Shown here piece by piece: positions 36,090-45,603 of a stretch of 64,000 bases of DNA. The first letter of the stretch is position 1. Every line of letters begins with the position of its first letter. Position numbers and translations under genes: made by a program. The stretch covers positions 111,879-175,878 of the forward strand of contig JAJYDX010000003.1 in the NCBI GenBank assembly GCA_021777135.1, in the 5' to 3' direction. This DNA comes from a bacterium. GTDB taxonomy: Bacteria > SZUA-79 > Acidulodesulfobacterales > Acidulodesulfobacteraceae. The notes under the pieces are model-generated. The model was not told the DNA's origin. It ran no database searches and worked only from the letters and a program-made list of their open reading frames with translations.

Positions 36090-36191
36090 ACAAACATAAA
36101 ATATTTTATATTAATGATTTATATATGCTAAACATATATAAATATTTATTCAATTAATTTAATAAAAAATCGCCAAAAATTTCTTTAAATT

Positions 36192-37190
36192 ATGAAAATA
36201 AGGCATTTATTGAGTTTATATAAAAATAAAAACGGTTCGGCTTTTTTATACGTTATACTCATTTTGATGCTTTTAAGCTCTATTACGCTTGCTTTTCTTT
36301 CCGACACCTTACATTATATTAAATATGCATCGAATTATAAATATAAAAATAAATCATACTATATAGCTAAATCTGGAATAAAACTTGCCGCATATTTTAT
36401 TTCGGAATACGGTTCAAATCCGGTAACTTATCAGGAGCTATTAAATAAAACCTCGATATATAAATACGGCTTTCCAATTTTAGGAGGCTATATGAAGTTA
36501 AATATAGTTAGTAACGATTCTAAATTTAACATCAACCAACTTATATTTTCGGATAACGAAGTCAACAAAACCGAATATGCGGAACTGCAAAGACTTTTTA
36601 ATATACTCGGAATTTCTTCGAATATCTTGCAAAATATCGTTTACTTTATGCAAAAGCATCAATTGAATTACAAACAATTAGAATTGAAATTTAACTCTAC
36701 AAAAAAAGGTTTTATTCATAAAGAATATCTTTCGACTATTTCTACTAATCCAGATATTTCTGTTTTGTTAAATACTGAATATAAAAATCCTTTTTTAAAC
36801 ATAAGGGATTTAATGCTCGTGCGAAATATGAAATATAAATATTATTATATATTAAAACATTTTTTAACTTGCGACTCTTCCGGCTTAATAAATATAAATA
36901 CAGCATCATACCAAACAATAGAGTCTTTAAGCCCCATGATAAGCAAAAGTTCGGCCCAAGAATTAGTTGAATATAGGGCCGTAAATCCTTTAGCTTCACT
37001 AGCCGCCATTGCTAACGTTCCTGGATTTAATTCCTCGATACTGGAGTCGATAGTAAATCAAGTTGAAATCACATCAAATTTTTATTTAATTAAATCTTAT
37101 GGGGGGTACAAAAGCGGAAGTATTCATATAAAATCGCTATATTATATAAATAACATGACAAAATATAAAATACGCGAATTTATTTCTTGA
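36192..37190 (+). CDS. gspK: Type II secretion minor pseudopilin GspK
   Basis: A 332-residue protein capping the pseudopilus tip. The prepilin site KNKNG|SAFLYVILILMLL lacks Glu+5, as GspK usually does. The large domain includes YYIAKSGIKLAAYFI and the helix-hairpin-helix-like INTASYQTIESLSP, then VPGFNSSILESIVNQVEI. It overlaps convergent gspH by 11 bp. No Shine-Dalgarno. Confidence 0.85.
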   Translation: MKIRHLLSLYKNKNGSAFLYVILILMLLSSITLAFLSDTLHYIKYASNYKYKNKSYYIAKSGIKLAAYFISEYGSNPVTYQELLNKTSIYKYGFPILGGYMKLNIVSNDSKFNINQLIFSDNEVNKTEYAELQRLFNILGISSNILQNIVYFMQKHQLNYKQLELKFNSTKKGFIHKEYLSTISTNPDISVLLNTEYKNPFLNIRDLMLVRNMKYKYYYILKHFLTCDSSGLININTASYQTIESLSPMISKSSAQELVEYRAVNPLASLAAIANVPGFNSSILESIVNQVEITSNFYLIKSYGGYKSGSIHIKSLYYINNMTKYKIREFIS

Positions 37191-37719
37191 CCAAAGTATT
37201 TTGTACGACTTTACCATCATACGTTTTAACTAAGATATAAAGCAATTTTTTCCCTGCTCTTCTACTGCCTCCGCCGGAATAAAATAATACTTTAAACGGC
37301 GGTGAAACGTAATTTTTAGAAATTTCTTCAAATACGCATCCTTTTTTATAAGTTTTTCCTTTGGTTTCTACCTTATATAAAGTAATATTACTATATTGTA
37401 TCTTATATATTTTTATTTTTTTTAATGGTTTAAGTTTTAATTGTTTTTTATAAAAAATTTCCGTCATATTTTTTTTAAAATCAAATTTTATAATAGCCCC
37501 AGGAAATTTATTTTCGGAATAACGTCTGTTAATTAGATATTTTATCAACTTGACCGTTTTATTAAAATTTTTGCCGTAACCTCTATAAAGTATAAAATTT
37601 CCGATTAATGGGTATGTAATAATAAGCATAACGGAAACTATAATTAAAACTATTAAAAGCTCTAATAAAGTAAAACCGTTTACTCTTAAATCATGCTGAT
37701 TGCTTTTAAACTTAAACAT
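37180..37719 (-). CDS. gspH: Type II secretion minor pseudopilin GspH-like
   Basis: A 179-residue protein with cleavage site RVNG|FTLLELLIVLIIVSVMLI (Glu+5 present) and a beta-rich, basic C-terminal domain. Position and size match GspH. It is convergent with gspK. No Shine-Dalgarno. Confidence 0.75.
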   Translation of the reverse strand: MFKFKSNQHDLRVNGFTLLELLIVLIIVSVMLIITYPLIGNFILYRGYGKNFNKTVKLIKYLINRRYSENKFPGAIIKFDFKKNMTEIFYKKQLKLKPLKKIKIYKIQYSNITLYKVETKGKTYKKGCVFEEISKNYVSPPFKVLFYSGGGSRRAGKKLLYILVKTYDGKVVQNTLVKK

Positions 37720-37732
37720 TAAAGTAATTAGA

Positions 37733-37764
37733 CTCTGGATTACCGCCTATGCGGGAATCCAGAG
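37733..37764. repeat. REP-like palindrome
   Basis: ctctggattaccgc (37733-37746) and gcgggaatccagag (37751-37764) form a 14-bp stem with one mismatch around ctat. It has the ATTCCCGC...GCGGGAATCC pattern of palindromic repeats spread through many proteobacterial genomes. It lies 14 bp upstream of the gspH start in an otherwise featureless gap. Confidence 0.65.
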
Positions 37765-38178
37765 AAGTTATTCTATATTGTAATTTTGGATTATTATAGC
37801 ATTAATAAAATTTTTTAGGATAGAATTTAATTAACACTTCTGTATTTCCAGGTTCTTAGTTTCGAACTTCTTGGCAAAATGCAAACTTTGTTGTCGCTTG
37901 TATGCCAACTAAATTTGCATACTCTGTTTTTTTTAATGATTTAAATTAATAAACTTAATATTTTTGCTTTATCGATTTAGCATAATTAGCCTTTTCCTAA
38001 TTTTTTAATAATTATTTGAATATGGTATAAATTTTGCATAAATTTAACTAAATTTTTTTTAATTAAATTTGCGAAAAATATTTTCTTATAACATCTTTTC
38101 TTATGTGTGGTATTATGCTATAAAAATTACTTAAAGGGGTTTTAATATTATTCAATAAAAAAGGGGGGGGTAAAAATT
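37765..38178. other. Intergenic gap upstream of the metallophosphoesterase gene
   Basis: Very AT-rich; no ORF worth calling. A possible extended -10 TGGTATTAT (38108-38116) lies about 60 bp before the ATG at 38179. A run of eight Gs (38163-38170) sits in the Shine-Dalgarno region. Confidence 0.4.
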
Positions 38179-40335
38179 ATGAGTAAAAAATTAAAAAATT
38201 CTAACAAAAAATCAATGAGTAAATTGACTCGCCGGGATTTTCTTAAATATACCGCGGGAACTATAGGATACATTTCTTTAGCTTCTTTAGGTTTAGGTTC
38301 TTTGTCGGGTTGCGGAAGCACCGGTTCGCAGTCGCAAATACTCAGTTATCCCATCGACCCTAACGTCGTCACCACGCTCCAGAGAATGATATCTTTTCCG
38401 ATATATTTATATACCGACGGCAATAGCACGACCAATCCTTTAAATCCGGATAAAAGCGGCCCCGGCCTTACCATGCCGCAACTTCAGGATGTTTCACAAT
38501 ACGGCGCTTTAGGTTATGGAACATGGGAGTTCGGAGCGCCGCTTCCTATGCAGACCCGAACGGATATTATGCCTCAGGGCTACTCCCTTCCTGCAAACAA
38601 TACGACAGTGCAATTTGTAAATTTTTTTACCATATCTGATATTCATATTGCGGACAAAGAAGCGCCAAACCAATTTATTTACCTGCAGAAAGAAAGCCCA
38701 TTCTCTTACAACAATGTTCCGCTGTATTCTCCGACAATGATGTGCACTACCCATGTTTTAGATGCCGCCATTCAAACGATAAACGCACTTCATAAGATAA
38801 ACGCTTTCGATTTCGGCATCTCGCTTGGAGACTGCTCAAACAGCACTAGTTATAATGAATTAAGATGGTATATCGACGTTATAGACGGTAAGTTCATTAC
38901 CCCGAGTTCTGGAGACAATCTCGGCGCTGGAACGATAAATTATCAGATGCCTTATCAGGCGGCCGGCTTAGACAAATCCATTCCTTGGTATCAGGCTATA
39001 GGCAATCATGATAAATTTTTTATCGGTTCGTTTCCCGTCGACGCCGACCCGTCTATCGGATTAAGGCAGGCTTATCTTGCCGATACCGTCTGGGATATGC
39101 CTAATATTTTAGTGCCGTCTATTTCCTCCAATAATAATTCAGGTTCCGTTGTCTATCCCGCCTTGTTTAACGTGGAATACCTAAAAATCTTTACCCCTTC
39201 ATATTATCAGGGCATATTTAACGGCCTGTCCCCTTACGGCCAAATTATCGACGAAGGGCCGCTCAGCCTTTTTTCCGCCCCTCCCGCTATAGCGCCCGAC
39301 ACTAACAGATACTCCTTAACCAATACCGAATGGATTCAGGAATTTTTTAACACGGCTACGACTCCGGTCGGACACGGATTTAATCTTGTAGAACCCGGGC
39401 AGCCAAGCGATTTTGCATGCTACAGTTTTTTACCTAAATCAAATATCCCTCTTAAGATTATAGTTCTTGACGACGTTCAATCTCCATTGGACGGTTCAAG
39501 CGATATTCACGGACACGGATATTTAGACGCAAACCGCTGGGCCTGGCTACAGAAAGAGCTTAGCGACGGACAAACAAATAACCAGCTTATGATAATAGCC
39601 GCCCATATCCCCATAGGCGTTATGGATATAGGTTCGGAGATGGAGTGGTGGCAAAACGAATATAATACCGCGCCCGAATATAAGAATGCCGTCGACCTTC
39701 AAGGATTAGTCGCCACGCTTCAGAACAGCACTAACCTGCTTATGTGGATAGCTGGACACAGGCATCTTAATACCGTTAAAGCTTTTGCGTCGCCGAATCC
39801 GGCAACTGCGCCCGAACAGGGATTCTGGCAAGTCGAAACCTCGTCTTTGAGAGATTTTCCGCAGCAATTCCGCACTTTCGAGATATATCTTAACAGCGAT
39901 TATACCGTTTCAATAGTCACGACGAACGTGGACACGGCGGTAGCGGAAGGAACGCCGGCGGCAGATTCGCGCGGCTATGCCATTGCGACGCAGCAAATCA
40001 TTCAGGAAGATAAGCACCAAAATTTAATAAATGCAGTTTATTATTCCAGCAGTCCGTCGGCACCTTCTTCTTCTTCGGTTAAAAATAACGCTATTCCGCC
40101 GTTTGATTTAACTACGCTTAAGCCCGTCGATATGAGCAGCGTACCCGTTCCAAGTATGGACCCGTCAAGACCGCAGGATAATACGGGCGACAAATCCATT
40201 CAATGGGTTGACCTGTCAAATCCGCCGGCAGGCGAAACCGCCGTTCCATACAACGCATCTTATAATGCTACACTGTTAAAACAGTTAAGTCCGGCTATGA
40301 TAATCGCTTTAAAAGAGCAATTTCCGTCTCTATAA
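38179..40335 (+). CDS. Tat-exported metallophosphoesterase lipoprotein
   Basis: A 718-residue calcineurin-like phosphoesterase. The signal has a twin-arginine motif LTRRDFLKYTAG and a lipobox LSGC (Cys near residue 49). Five metal-ligand motifs are present: SDIHIAD, SLGDCSNS, AIGNHDKF, IIAAHIPIG and AGHRHLN. It resembles the TIGR03768 family; the substrate is unknown. Its ligands suggest an active two-metal phosphatase at the outer face of a membrane. Codon use is more GC-rich than the surrounding T2SS genes. Being next to the secretion genes, it is a candidate client. Confidence 0.88.
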   Translation: MSKKLKNSNKKSMSKLTRRDFLKYTAGTIGYISLASLGLGSLSGCGSTGSQSQILSYPIDPNVVTTLQRMISFPIYLYTDGNSTTNPLNPDKSGPGLTMPQLQDVSQYGALGYGTWEFGAPLPMQTRTDIMPQGYSLPANNTTVQFVNFFTISDIHIADKEAPNQFIYLQKESPFSYNNVPLYSPTMMCTTHVLDAAIQTINALHKINAFDFGISLGDCSNSTSYNELRWYIDVIDGKFITPSSGDNLGAGTINYQMPYQAAGLDKSIPWYQAIGNHDKFFIGSFPVDADPSIGLRQAYLADTVWDMPNILVPSISSNNNSGSVVYPALFNVEYLKIFTPSYYQGIFNGLSPYGQIIDEGPLSLFSAPPAIAPDTNRYSLTNTEWIQEFFNTATTPVGHGFNLVEPGQPSDFACYSFLPKSNIPLKIIVLDDVQSPLDGSSDIHGHGYLDANRWAWLQKELSDGQTNNQLMIIAAHIPIGVMDIGSEMEWWQNEYNTAPEYKNAVDLQGLVATLQNSTNLLMWIAGHRHLNTVKAFASPNPATAPEQGFWQVETSSLRDFPQQFRTFEIYLNSDYTVSIVTTNVDTAVAEGTPAADSRGYAIATQQIIQEDKHQNLINAVYYSSSPSAPSSSSVKNNAIPPFDLTTLKPVDMSSVPVPSMDPSRPQDNTGDKSIQWVDLSNPPAGETAVPYNASYNATLLKQLSPAMIIALKEQFPSL

Positions 40336-40371
40336 TTAAATTTTGATACATTAACAAATATTATAATAATC

Positions 40372-40614
40372 ATGAAAATTTATAAAAGATATCATCCTGC
40401 AATATGGTTAATTTTATTAATTCCCATAATAATTCTTTCTTTCGGAATAAAATATTATAACAACAACAGAATTATTTTTGGAATAAGTTCAATGGTATGG
40501 TTTTTTATATTAATGGATATACTGACCGTAATTTTGACTTATATTGCGTATCTAATAGAAAAAAGAAACATAATAAATATTAAAAAATTAAAATCAAAAA
40601 ATGAACAAGATTAA
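40372..40614 (+). CDS. Small two-helix membrane protein, DUF3311-like symporter partner
   Basis: An 80-residue protein with two membrane helices (about 10-27 and 38-62). Such DUF3311-type proteins usually sit directly before a sodium:solute symporter gene, as here, with a 14-bp overlap. It probably forms a small subunit of the permease. Confidence 0.75.
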   Translation: MKIYKRYHPAIWLILLIPIIILSFGIKYYNNNRIIFGISSMVWFFILMDILTVILTYIAYLIEKRNIINIKKLKSKNEQD

Positions 40615-42052
40615 CATTCCTATTATCATTATCTTTTTGTTTTTATCTTTAATCGCCCTTGTGGGATTTTTAGCTAAAAGATTTGAATCAAGTAAAATAG
40701 AAAGTTTAGCTGAATGGTCTTTCGCAGGCAAAAGATTCGGCGCTCTTATAGTGTGGTTTCTTCTTGGCGGAGATATATATACGGCATATACATTATTAGC
40801 AGTACCTGGGCTTGTTTACAATTCAGGTGTTTTTGCTTTTTTTGCCATATCTTATGTAATAATGGAATATCCTATACTTTTTTTAACTATTCCAAGGTTA
40901 TGGAATGTTTCAAAAAAATATAATTTTATAACGGCAGGCGATTATGTAGAAAAAGTGTTCGACAGCAAATTTCTTGCAGCCGTTGTAGCATTAGTAGGCA
41001 TATTTGCCGAACTGCCATATATAGGGCTTCAAATATTTGGAATGAAATATATGCTATCTATATGCGGACTCAAGCCTGACATAGCTATCGCCGTATCGCT
41101 TGCAATAGTAATTACATTTACAATTTTTAGCGGTATAAGAGCCGCCGCCGTTACATCTTTTATAAAAGATTTTTTTATATGGGCAATGGTTTTATTTTTA
41201 GTTATATTTATCCCGATTCATTATTTTGGAGGCATCGGGGAAATGTTTCTTTGGATTAATAAAACCTATCCTTCAAAGTCGTTAATTGCACCTCAAAGCA
41301 TGATAACTTTTGCAACATTAGCTTTTGGTTCTGCCGGCGCTTTATTTCTTTATCCTCATTCGATAAACGGGGCATATACTGCCAAAAGTGCTAATACTAT
41401 TAGAAAAAATGCCGTTTTTATGCCTTTATACAATATAATGCTTATATCTATAACTATTTTAGGATTTGCTGCTTTATATATAGTTCCTGGAATTAAAAAC
41501 TCTAACATGGCTGTGCCGATGATGTTATATAAGACTTTCGGACCGTACGTAACCGCAATTTTTGGAGGAGTAATAATATTGGGAAGTATGGTACCGGCTT
41601 CAATTATGGCATTATCTTCTGCAAATTTATTTACTAAAAATATATATCAGAATTTAATAAATCCAAATATAAGCGACGGTTTACAGAGAATAATAAGCAA
41701 AATTGCCGTAGCATTTATTATTGTTTTTTCTTTATGCTTAAGTATGATAATAAATCCTTTGCTTATAATAAAACTACAGCTTATAGGCGGTATAATAATA
41801 CTACAGTTGTTTCCGTTAATCTATTTGCCTCTGTTCACCAACAGAGTTTCTAAAATACCTGCTGCAATATCTGTAATAGGTGGATTATTTGCAGTTTTTT
41901 ATCTTTTATATAACACAGGTTGGAATATAATATATAAAAAAATATATATAGGTTTATGGGGGGTTTTAGTAGAAGTTATTTTATTATTGGCTTTATCGTA
42001 CTTTTTTAAACCTCTCGACAATGTATCGTTAGACGATTATCTTGACGCTTAA
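40601..42052 (+). CDS. Sodium:solute symporter family permease (MctP-like)
   Basis: A 483-residue protein with about 13 membrane helices. Typical SSS features are SLAEWSFAGKRFGALIVWFL near the N-terminus, LGGDIYTAYT, YIGLQIFGMKYML and PHSINGAYTAKSANTIRKNA. With its DUF3311-like partner it resembles monocarboxylate (acetate, pyruvate or lactate) uptake systems, though the substrate cannot be read from sequence. An acetate link to ackA is possible but speculative. Confidence 0.85.
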   Translation: MNKINIPIIIIFLFLSLIALVGFLAKRFESSKIESLAEWSFAGKRFGALIVWFLLGGDIYTAYTLLAVPGLVYNSGVFAFFAISYVIMEYPILFLTIPRLWNVSKKYNFITAGDYVEKVFDSKFLAAVVALVGIFAELPYIGLQIFGMKYMLSICGLKPDIAIAVSLAIVITFTIFSGIRAAAVTSFIKDFFIWAMVLFLVIFIPIHYFGGIGEMFLWINKTYPSKSLIAPQSMITFATLAFGSAGALFLYPHSINGAYTAKSANTIRKNAVFMPLYNIMLISITILGFAALYIVPGIKNSNMAVPMMLYKTFGPYVTAIFGGVIILGSMVPASIMALSSANLFTKNIYQNLINPNISDGLQRIISKIAVAFIIVFSLCLSMIINPLLIIKLQLIGGIIILQLFPLIYLPLFTNRVSKIPAAISVIGGLFAVFYLLYNTGWNIIYKKIYIGLWGVLVEVILLLALSYFFKPLDNVSLDDYLDA

Positions 42053-42165
42053 TTTTATAATATTTTTTCGTCATAATTTTTATTTAATTATGTAATTTTA
42101 ATTTTTAATTTGTATAAATATATTTTTAAAATTTTTGATTAACCTTGTCTTTAAGGAGATTATTT

Positions 42166-43395
42166 ATGAAAACTTCCGTCCTTCCCTTTAATCGCTATTA
42201 TCTTTTCATTTCTTTAAGCTTTTCTATAGTATTATCCATCTTTTTTTTATCAGGCTGCGGAGGAGGAAGCTACTCTGGTACTGCTAATACTACAAATACA
42301 TACATTGCAGGAAGTTCTTGTTTCGACAATGCGATTGACTCATCTGGAAACATATGGGTTGCAAACGGGGGTACAACGGCTGCAATAGTTGGAACTGCCC
42401 CAGGCGACAGTAACGTTATGAAATTCAGTCCTTCAGGTAAAGTTATAGGCACTTACGTTGCAGGAACTTTTCCTATTGGCATAGCCATAGATAAATCGGG
42501 GAACGTATGGGTGGAAAATTACGGTAACGGAACTCCTGGAACCGCTCCGGGCGACAGCAACGTTACCGAACTAAGTTCGACAGGAGCCTTAATAGGCACT
42601 TACGTTGCAGGAAGTTTTCCTGCCGGAGGTATAGCTATAGACGCATCGGGTAACGTATGGATTACTAATTGGGGGGCAGCATCAGGAAAGGCAGGAAATC
42701 CAGGGACAGGCTTACTCGACAGCAACGTTACCGAACTAAGCCCGACAGGAGCCTTAATAGGCACTTATGTTGCAGGAAGTTCTCCCGGGGGTATTGCCAT
42801 AGATTCATCTGGAAACATATGGGTTGCAAACAAAGGAAATGGAACCCCAGGGACTGGCCTGCTGGATAGCAACGTTACTGAGTTGAGTTCTACAGGTATT
42901 ACGATAGGCACATTCATTGCCGGAAGTCACCCTGAAGGGCTGGCCATCGATCCGTCTGGAAATGTTTGGGTGGTTAATAAAGGCAATGGAACCATAGGAA
43001 CAGGCCAGTTAGACAGCAATATTACAGAATTGAGTTCTGCCGGAACGCTTATCGGGACTTATATTGTCGGAAATTACCCTGAAATAGTAGCTATAGATTC
43101 TGCGGGTAACGTTTGGGTAGCTAATGGATATAACCGCGGAATGGGAGGCACGGGTCCCGCAGAAAGCAGCATTACTGAACTTAACCCATCAGGTTCTATT
43201 ATCAATACCTATACTACAGGAAATCAGCCTTACGGAATAGCAATAGACAAATCGGGAAACGTATGGATAACTAATTTTGGCAATGGATATCCGGGCACGG
43301 ATATTTCCGACAGCAATATCCAGGAATATGTGAATGCGGCAAAAGGACCTCAGTATTTCCCTTATTCAGGACCGCAGTGGCCTGGCGCAGAGTAA
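42166..43395 (+). CDS. NHL-repeat beta-propeller lipoprotein
   Basis: A 409-residue lipoprotein from the ATG at 42166 (AAGGAG Shine-Dalgarno; the frame begins at a TTG 21 bp earlier). The signal peptide ends in lipobox LSGC. The rest is eight or nine ~40-residue repeats of the form GIAIDxSGNVWVAN...GTGxxDSNVTELSSTGxxIGTY, a Vgb/NHL-like propeller, ending in QYFPYSGPQWPGAE. Repeats are also similar at DNA level, so copy number may vary. The C-terminal module is echoed by a decayed fragment at 46995-47042. Confidence 0.85.
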   Translation: MKTSVLPFNRYYLFISLSFSIVLSIFFLSGCGGGSYSGTANTTNTYIAGSSCFDNAIDSSGNIWVANGGTTAAIVGTAPGDSNVMKFSPSGKVIGTYVAGTFPIGIAIDKSGNVWVENYGNGTPGTAPGDSNVTELSSTGALIGTYVAGSFPAGGIAIDASGNVWITNWGAASGKAGNPGTGLLDSNVTELSPTGALIGTYVAGSSPGGIAIDSSGNIWVANKGNGTPGTGLLDSNVTELSSTGITIGTFIAGSHPEGLAIDPSGNVWVVNKGNGTIGTGQLDSNITELSSAGTLIGTYIVGNYPEIVAIDSAGNVWVANGYNRGMGGTGPAESSITELNPSGSIINTYTTGNQPYGIAIDKSGNVWITNFGNGYPGTDISDSNIQEYVNAAKGPQYFPYSGPQWPGAE

Positions 43396-43432
43396 TATAT
43401 TTTGCTTTTATAAGGCGATTATTTATTATCAT

Positions 43433-43463
43433 ACTCCCGACAGCGTTTGACGTAGTCGGGAGT
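43433..43463 (+). terminator. Intrinsic terminator after the NHL lipoprotein gene
   Basis: actcccgac (43433-43441) pairs with gtcgggagt (43455-43463), followed by TTTT. The loop contains GCGTTTGACG, shared with the pilin-gene terminator at 16478-16511. Confidence 0.8.
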
Positions 43464-43483
43464 TTTAATATTTTTGGTATAAA

Positions 43484-44218
43484 TTAAAGAACTAAATTAT
43501 TTATATCATATACGAAATAACCGTCTTTGCCCTTCTTAAAAATATCAGTAAAAAACATCGAAAACTTACTATAAAATGGTTTTGCAGGTTTAACCTTAAA
43601 ACTTCCTTTATTTATTTCAAATACAGGTTTTATCTGTGCTTTTTTTATATTTAAACTTCCGCTAATATCTCCTTTGAACCAAAGCCTGCCCCTTAACGAA
43701 ACTAGTTTGTAATTGCTATTGCCGACAACAGCGTCATTAGATACATTTTTAATATAGAGCATCGTTTTTAAGCTTTTAAGATTAATCGCAGGAATATTTA
43801 TAAAACCTTCTTTAATGGAATTTGCTTTGACGTCTTTAAAACTTAAATTGACCGAAATCTTTTTAAAAAGCAAATAATCGAATGCGGTTGAAATAATATT
43901 TTTTACATATATATTTTTTATGTGAGCAATATCTTTTTCAGAAGAATTTTCTGAATGCCCGTAAGGAGATAGCATCGACGATTGCGACGAACTGCCGAAT
44001 ATTTTTATTCCGCTTAACTTTACGCCAAAAAAAAGCGCGGGAGAAATAGAATTTATCGTGGTTTTTAAACCTGTATTATCGTAAATAAACAACTCTATAG
44101 GTTTTTTAAGCTTGCCGTAAGGAAAAAAGATATACATCAGTATTATAAAAAAAACAAGAAATATAAAAATATAGATAAGTCTGTATAAAATTTTTAAAAC
44201 TTTTTCTTTGTTTTCCAT
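43484..44218 (-). CDS. gspN: Type II secretion protein GspN-like
   Basis: A 244-residue bitopic protein: N-terminal membrane helix (about 9-31), then FPYGKLKKPIELFIYDNTGLKTTINSISP-type beginnings characteristic of the GspN/AsmA-like fold, and a beta-rich periplasmic domain. It follows gspF by 19 bp. Assignment rests on the N-terminal pattern plus context. Confidence 0.65.
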   Translation of the reverse strand: MENKEKVLKILYRLIYIFIFLVFFIILMYIFFPYGKLKKPIELFIYDNTGLKTTINSISPALFFGVKLSGIKIFGSSSQSSMLSPYGHSENSSEKDIAHIKNIYVKNIISTAFDYLLFKKISVNLSFKDVKANSIKEGFINIPAINLKSLKTMLYIKNVSNDAVVGNSNYKLVSLRGRLWFKGDISGSLNIKKAQIKPVFEINKGSFKVKPAKPFYSKFSMFFTDIFKKGKDGYFVYDINNLVL

Positions 44219-44237
44219 GTTTAGTTATTAATTTTCA

Positions 44238-45569
44238 CTATTTATTTATTAACGAACTCATTTCAAAAATAGGAAGCATTATGGATATTACTATAAAACC
44301 TACGATTAACCCCATAAACACTACCATCGCCGGTTCAAGGGCGGACGTCAAAGACGTTATATAGAAATCTATCTCGCTTTTCATTATATTTGACGCCGTT
44401 AGCAACATTTCTTCTATATTGGAACTTTTCTCGCCGGCTTTTATCATTTTTAAAAATATAGGAGGATAAATATTTGATGTGGAAAGCGGACCCGACAACC
44501 CTTTACCCTCCTCGAGGCTTTTGTTTGCTGTTAAAATAGCATCTTTAAGCAGCGTATTTTTAAAATTAGCCGAAGCGATATATATAGCCCTGTTTAAATT
44601 TATACCGTTAGTCAAGAGCATGGAAAGGCTTTGAGAAAAAAGATTAACTTCGTTTAATACGGTAAATTTTCCTAAAACGGGGATTTTTAAAAGTATTCCG
44701 TCTATTTTGCGCTTTCCTTTAGCCGTATTTATATATTTTTTTAAAAATATATAAATAGCTAAAATTAATAATAAAAAGACTAATAAATAATGTGAAAATA
44801 AGAAACTTCCAAACAATACTATTCTGGTCGGCAAAGGAAGATTATGATGCATAGATTTAAATATTTTTGAAATAATAGGAACTACGTAAACTACTATATA
44901 AAATAAAATCAAAAATCCCACTGCCGACATTATTATAGGATACACAAGCGAAGCTTTGATTTTTTTTAATGTATTGTATTTTTCTTCCAGATAAGAAGCG
45001 ACTTTATTTAAAACTGGGGCAAGGGACCCGGATTCCTCGCCCGCCCTTACTGAAGAAACGATAAGATTTGAAAATGTGGACGGATAAGATGACAAACATT
45101 CCGAAAAGGATTTGCCTTCCTTAATATTTAATGAGATTTCCGATATAATTTTTTTAAAATAATTGTTTTTTATATCGTTTTTTTGTTCGTAAAGAGCCTC
45201 GTATAAAGGTATTCCGGAATTTATTAAAGAATAAAGCTCTTTAAAAAACAAAACAATGTCAGTCTGGGACGGTTTTTTTTCTACATTGCTATTTAATAAT
45301 TTATATAATTTTAATAGAGAATTTTGAATTGATTGTTTTATCGAACCCGTGTCAAGATTAGCAGGAGCATGACCTTTGCCATATTTATCGCCTAATAAAA
45401 TATCTGGCGTTTTTAGTGGCCGGTCAACTTCATTAGCTAAAAAAATATGCGTTATATATATACCTTTACTTTTTAAAGAGATAATAGCATCCTGCTTGCT
45501 TCCGGATTCTATAAAGCCCTTGGCTTTTGAACCCTTTACGTTTAAGCCCGTATAACTAAAAATTGGCAT
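44238..45569 (-). CDS. gspF: Type II secretion inner-membrane platform protein GspF
   Basis: A 443-residue polytopic protein. It opens with IFSYTGLNVKGSKAKGFIES and has two T2SSF domains. The first contains FFKELYSLINSGIPLYEAL and SVRAGEESGSLAPVLNKVA. The second contains FSQSLSMLLTNGINLNRAI and KMIKAGEKSSNIEEML. Three membrane helices. About 50 extra residues separate the N-terminal domain from the first F domain. Operon: gspJ-gspG-gspF-gspN. Confidence 0.95.
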   Translation of the reverse strand: MPIFSYTGLNVKGSKAKGFIESGSKQDAIISLKSKGIYITHIFLANEVDRPLKTPDILLGDKYGKGHAPANLDTGSIKQSIQNSLLKLYKLLNSNVEKKPSQTDIVLFFKELYSLINSGIPLYEALYEQKNDIKNNYFKKIISEISLNIKEGKSFSECLSSYPSTFSNLIVSSVRAGEESGSLAPVLNKVASYLEEKYNTLKKIKASLVYPIIMSAVGFLILFYIVVYVVPIISKIFKSMHHNLPLPTRIVLFGSFLFSHYLLVFLLLILAIYIFLKKYINTAKGKRKIDGILLKIPVLGKFTVLNEVNLFSQSLSMLLTNGINLNRAIYIASANFKNTLLKDAILTANKSLEEGKGLSGPLSTSNIYPPIFLKMIKAGEKSSNIEEMLLTASNIMKSEIDFYITSLTSALEPAMVVFMGLIVGFIVISIMLPIFEMSSLINK

Positions 45570-45603
45570 ATATTTAACATATATTTAATATTTATTTTAT
45601 AAC

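Noticed and set aside
40343..40367. TTGATA/TATAAT promoter before the DUF3311-like gene
   Set aside because: Spacing is only 13 bp and the -10 ends 4 nt before the ATG; not a usable geometry.
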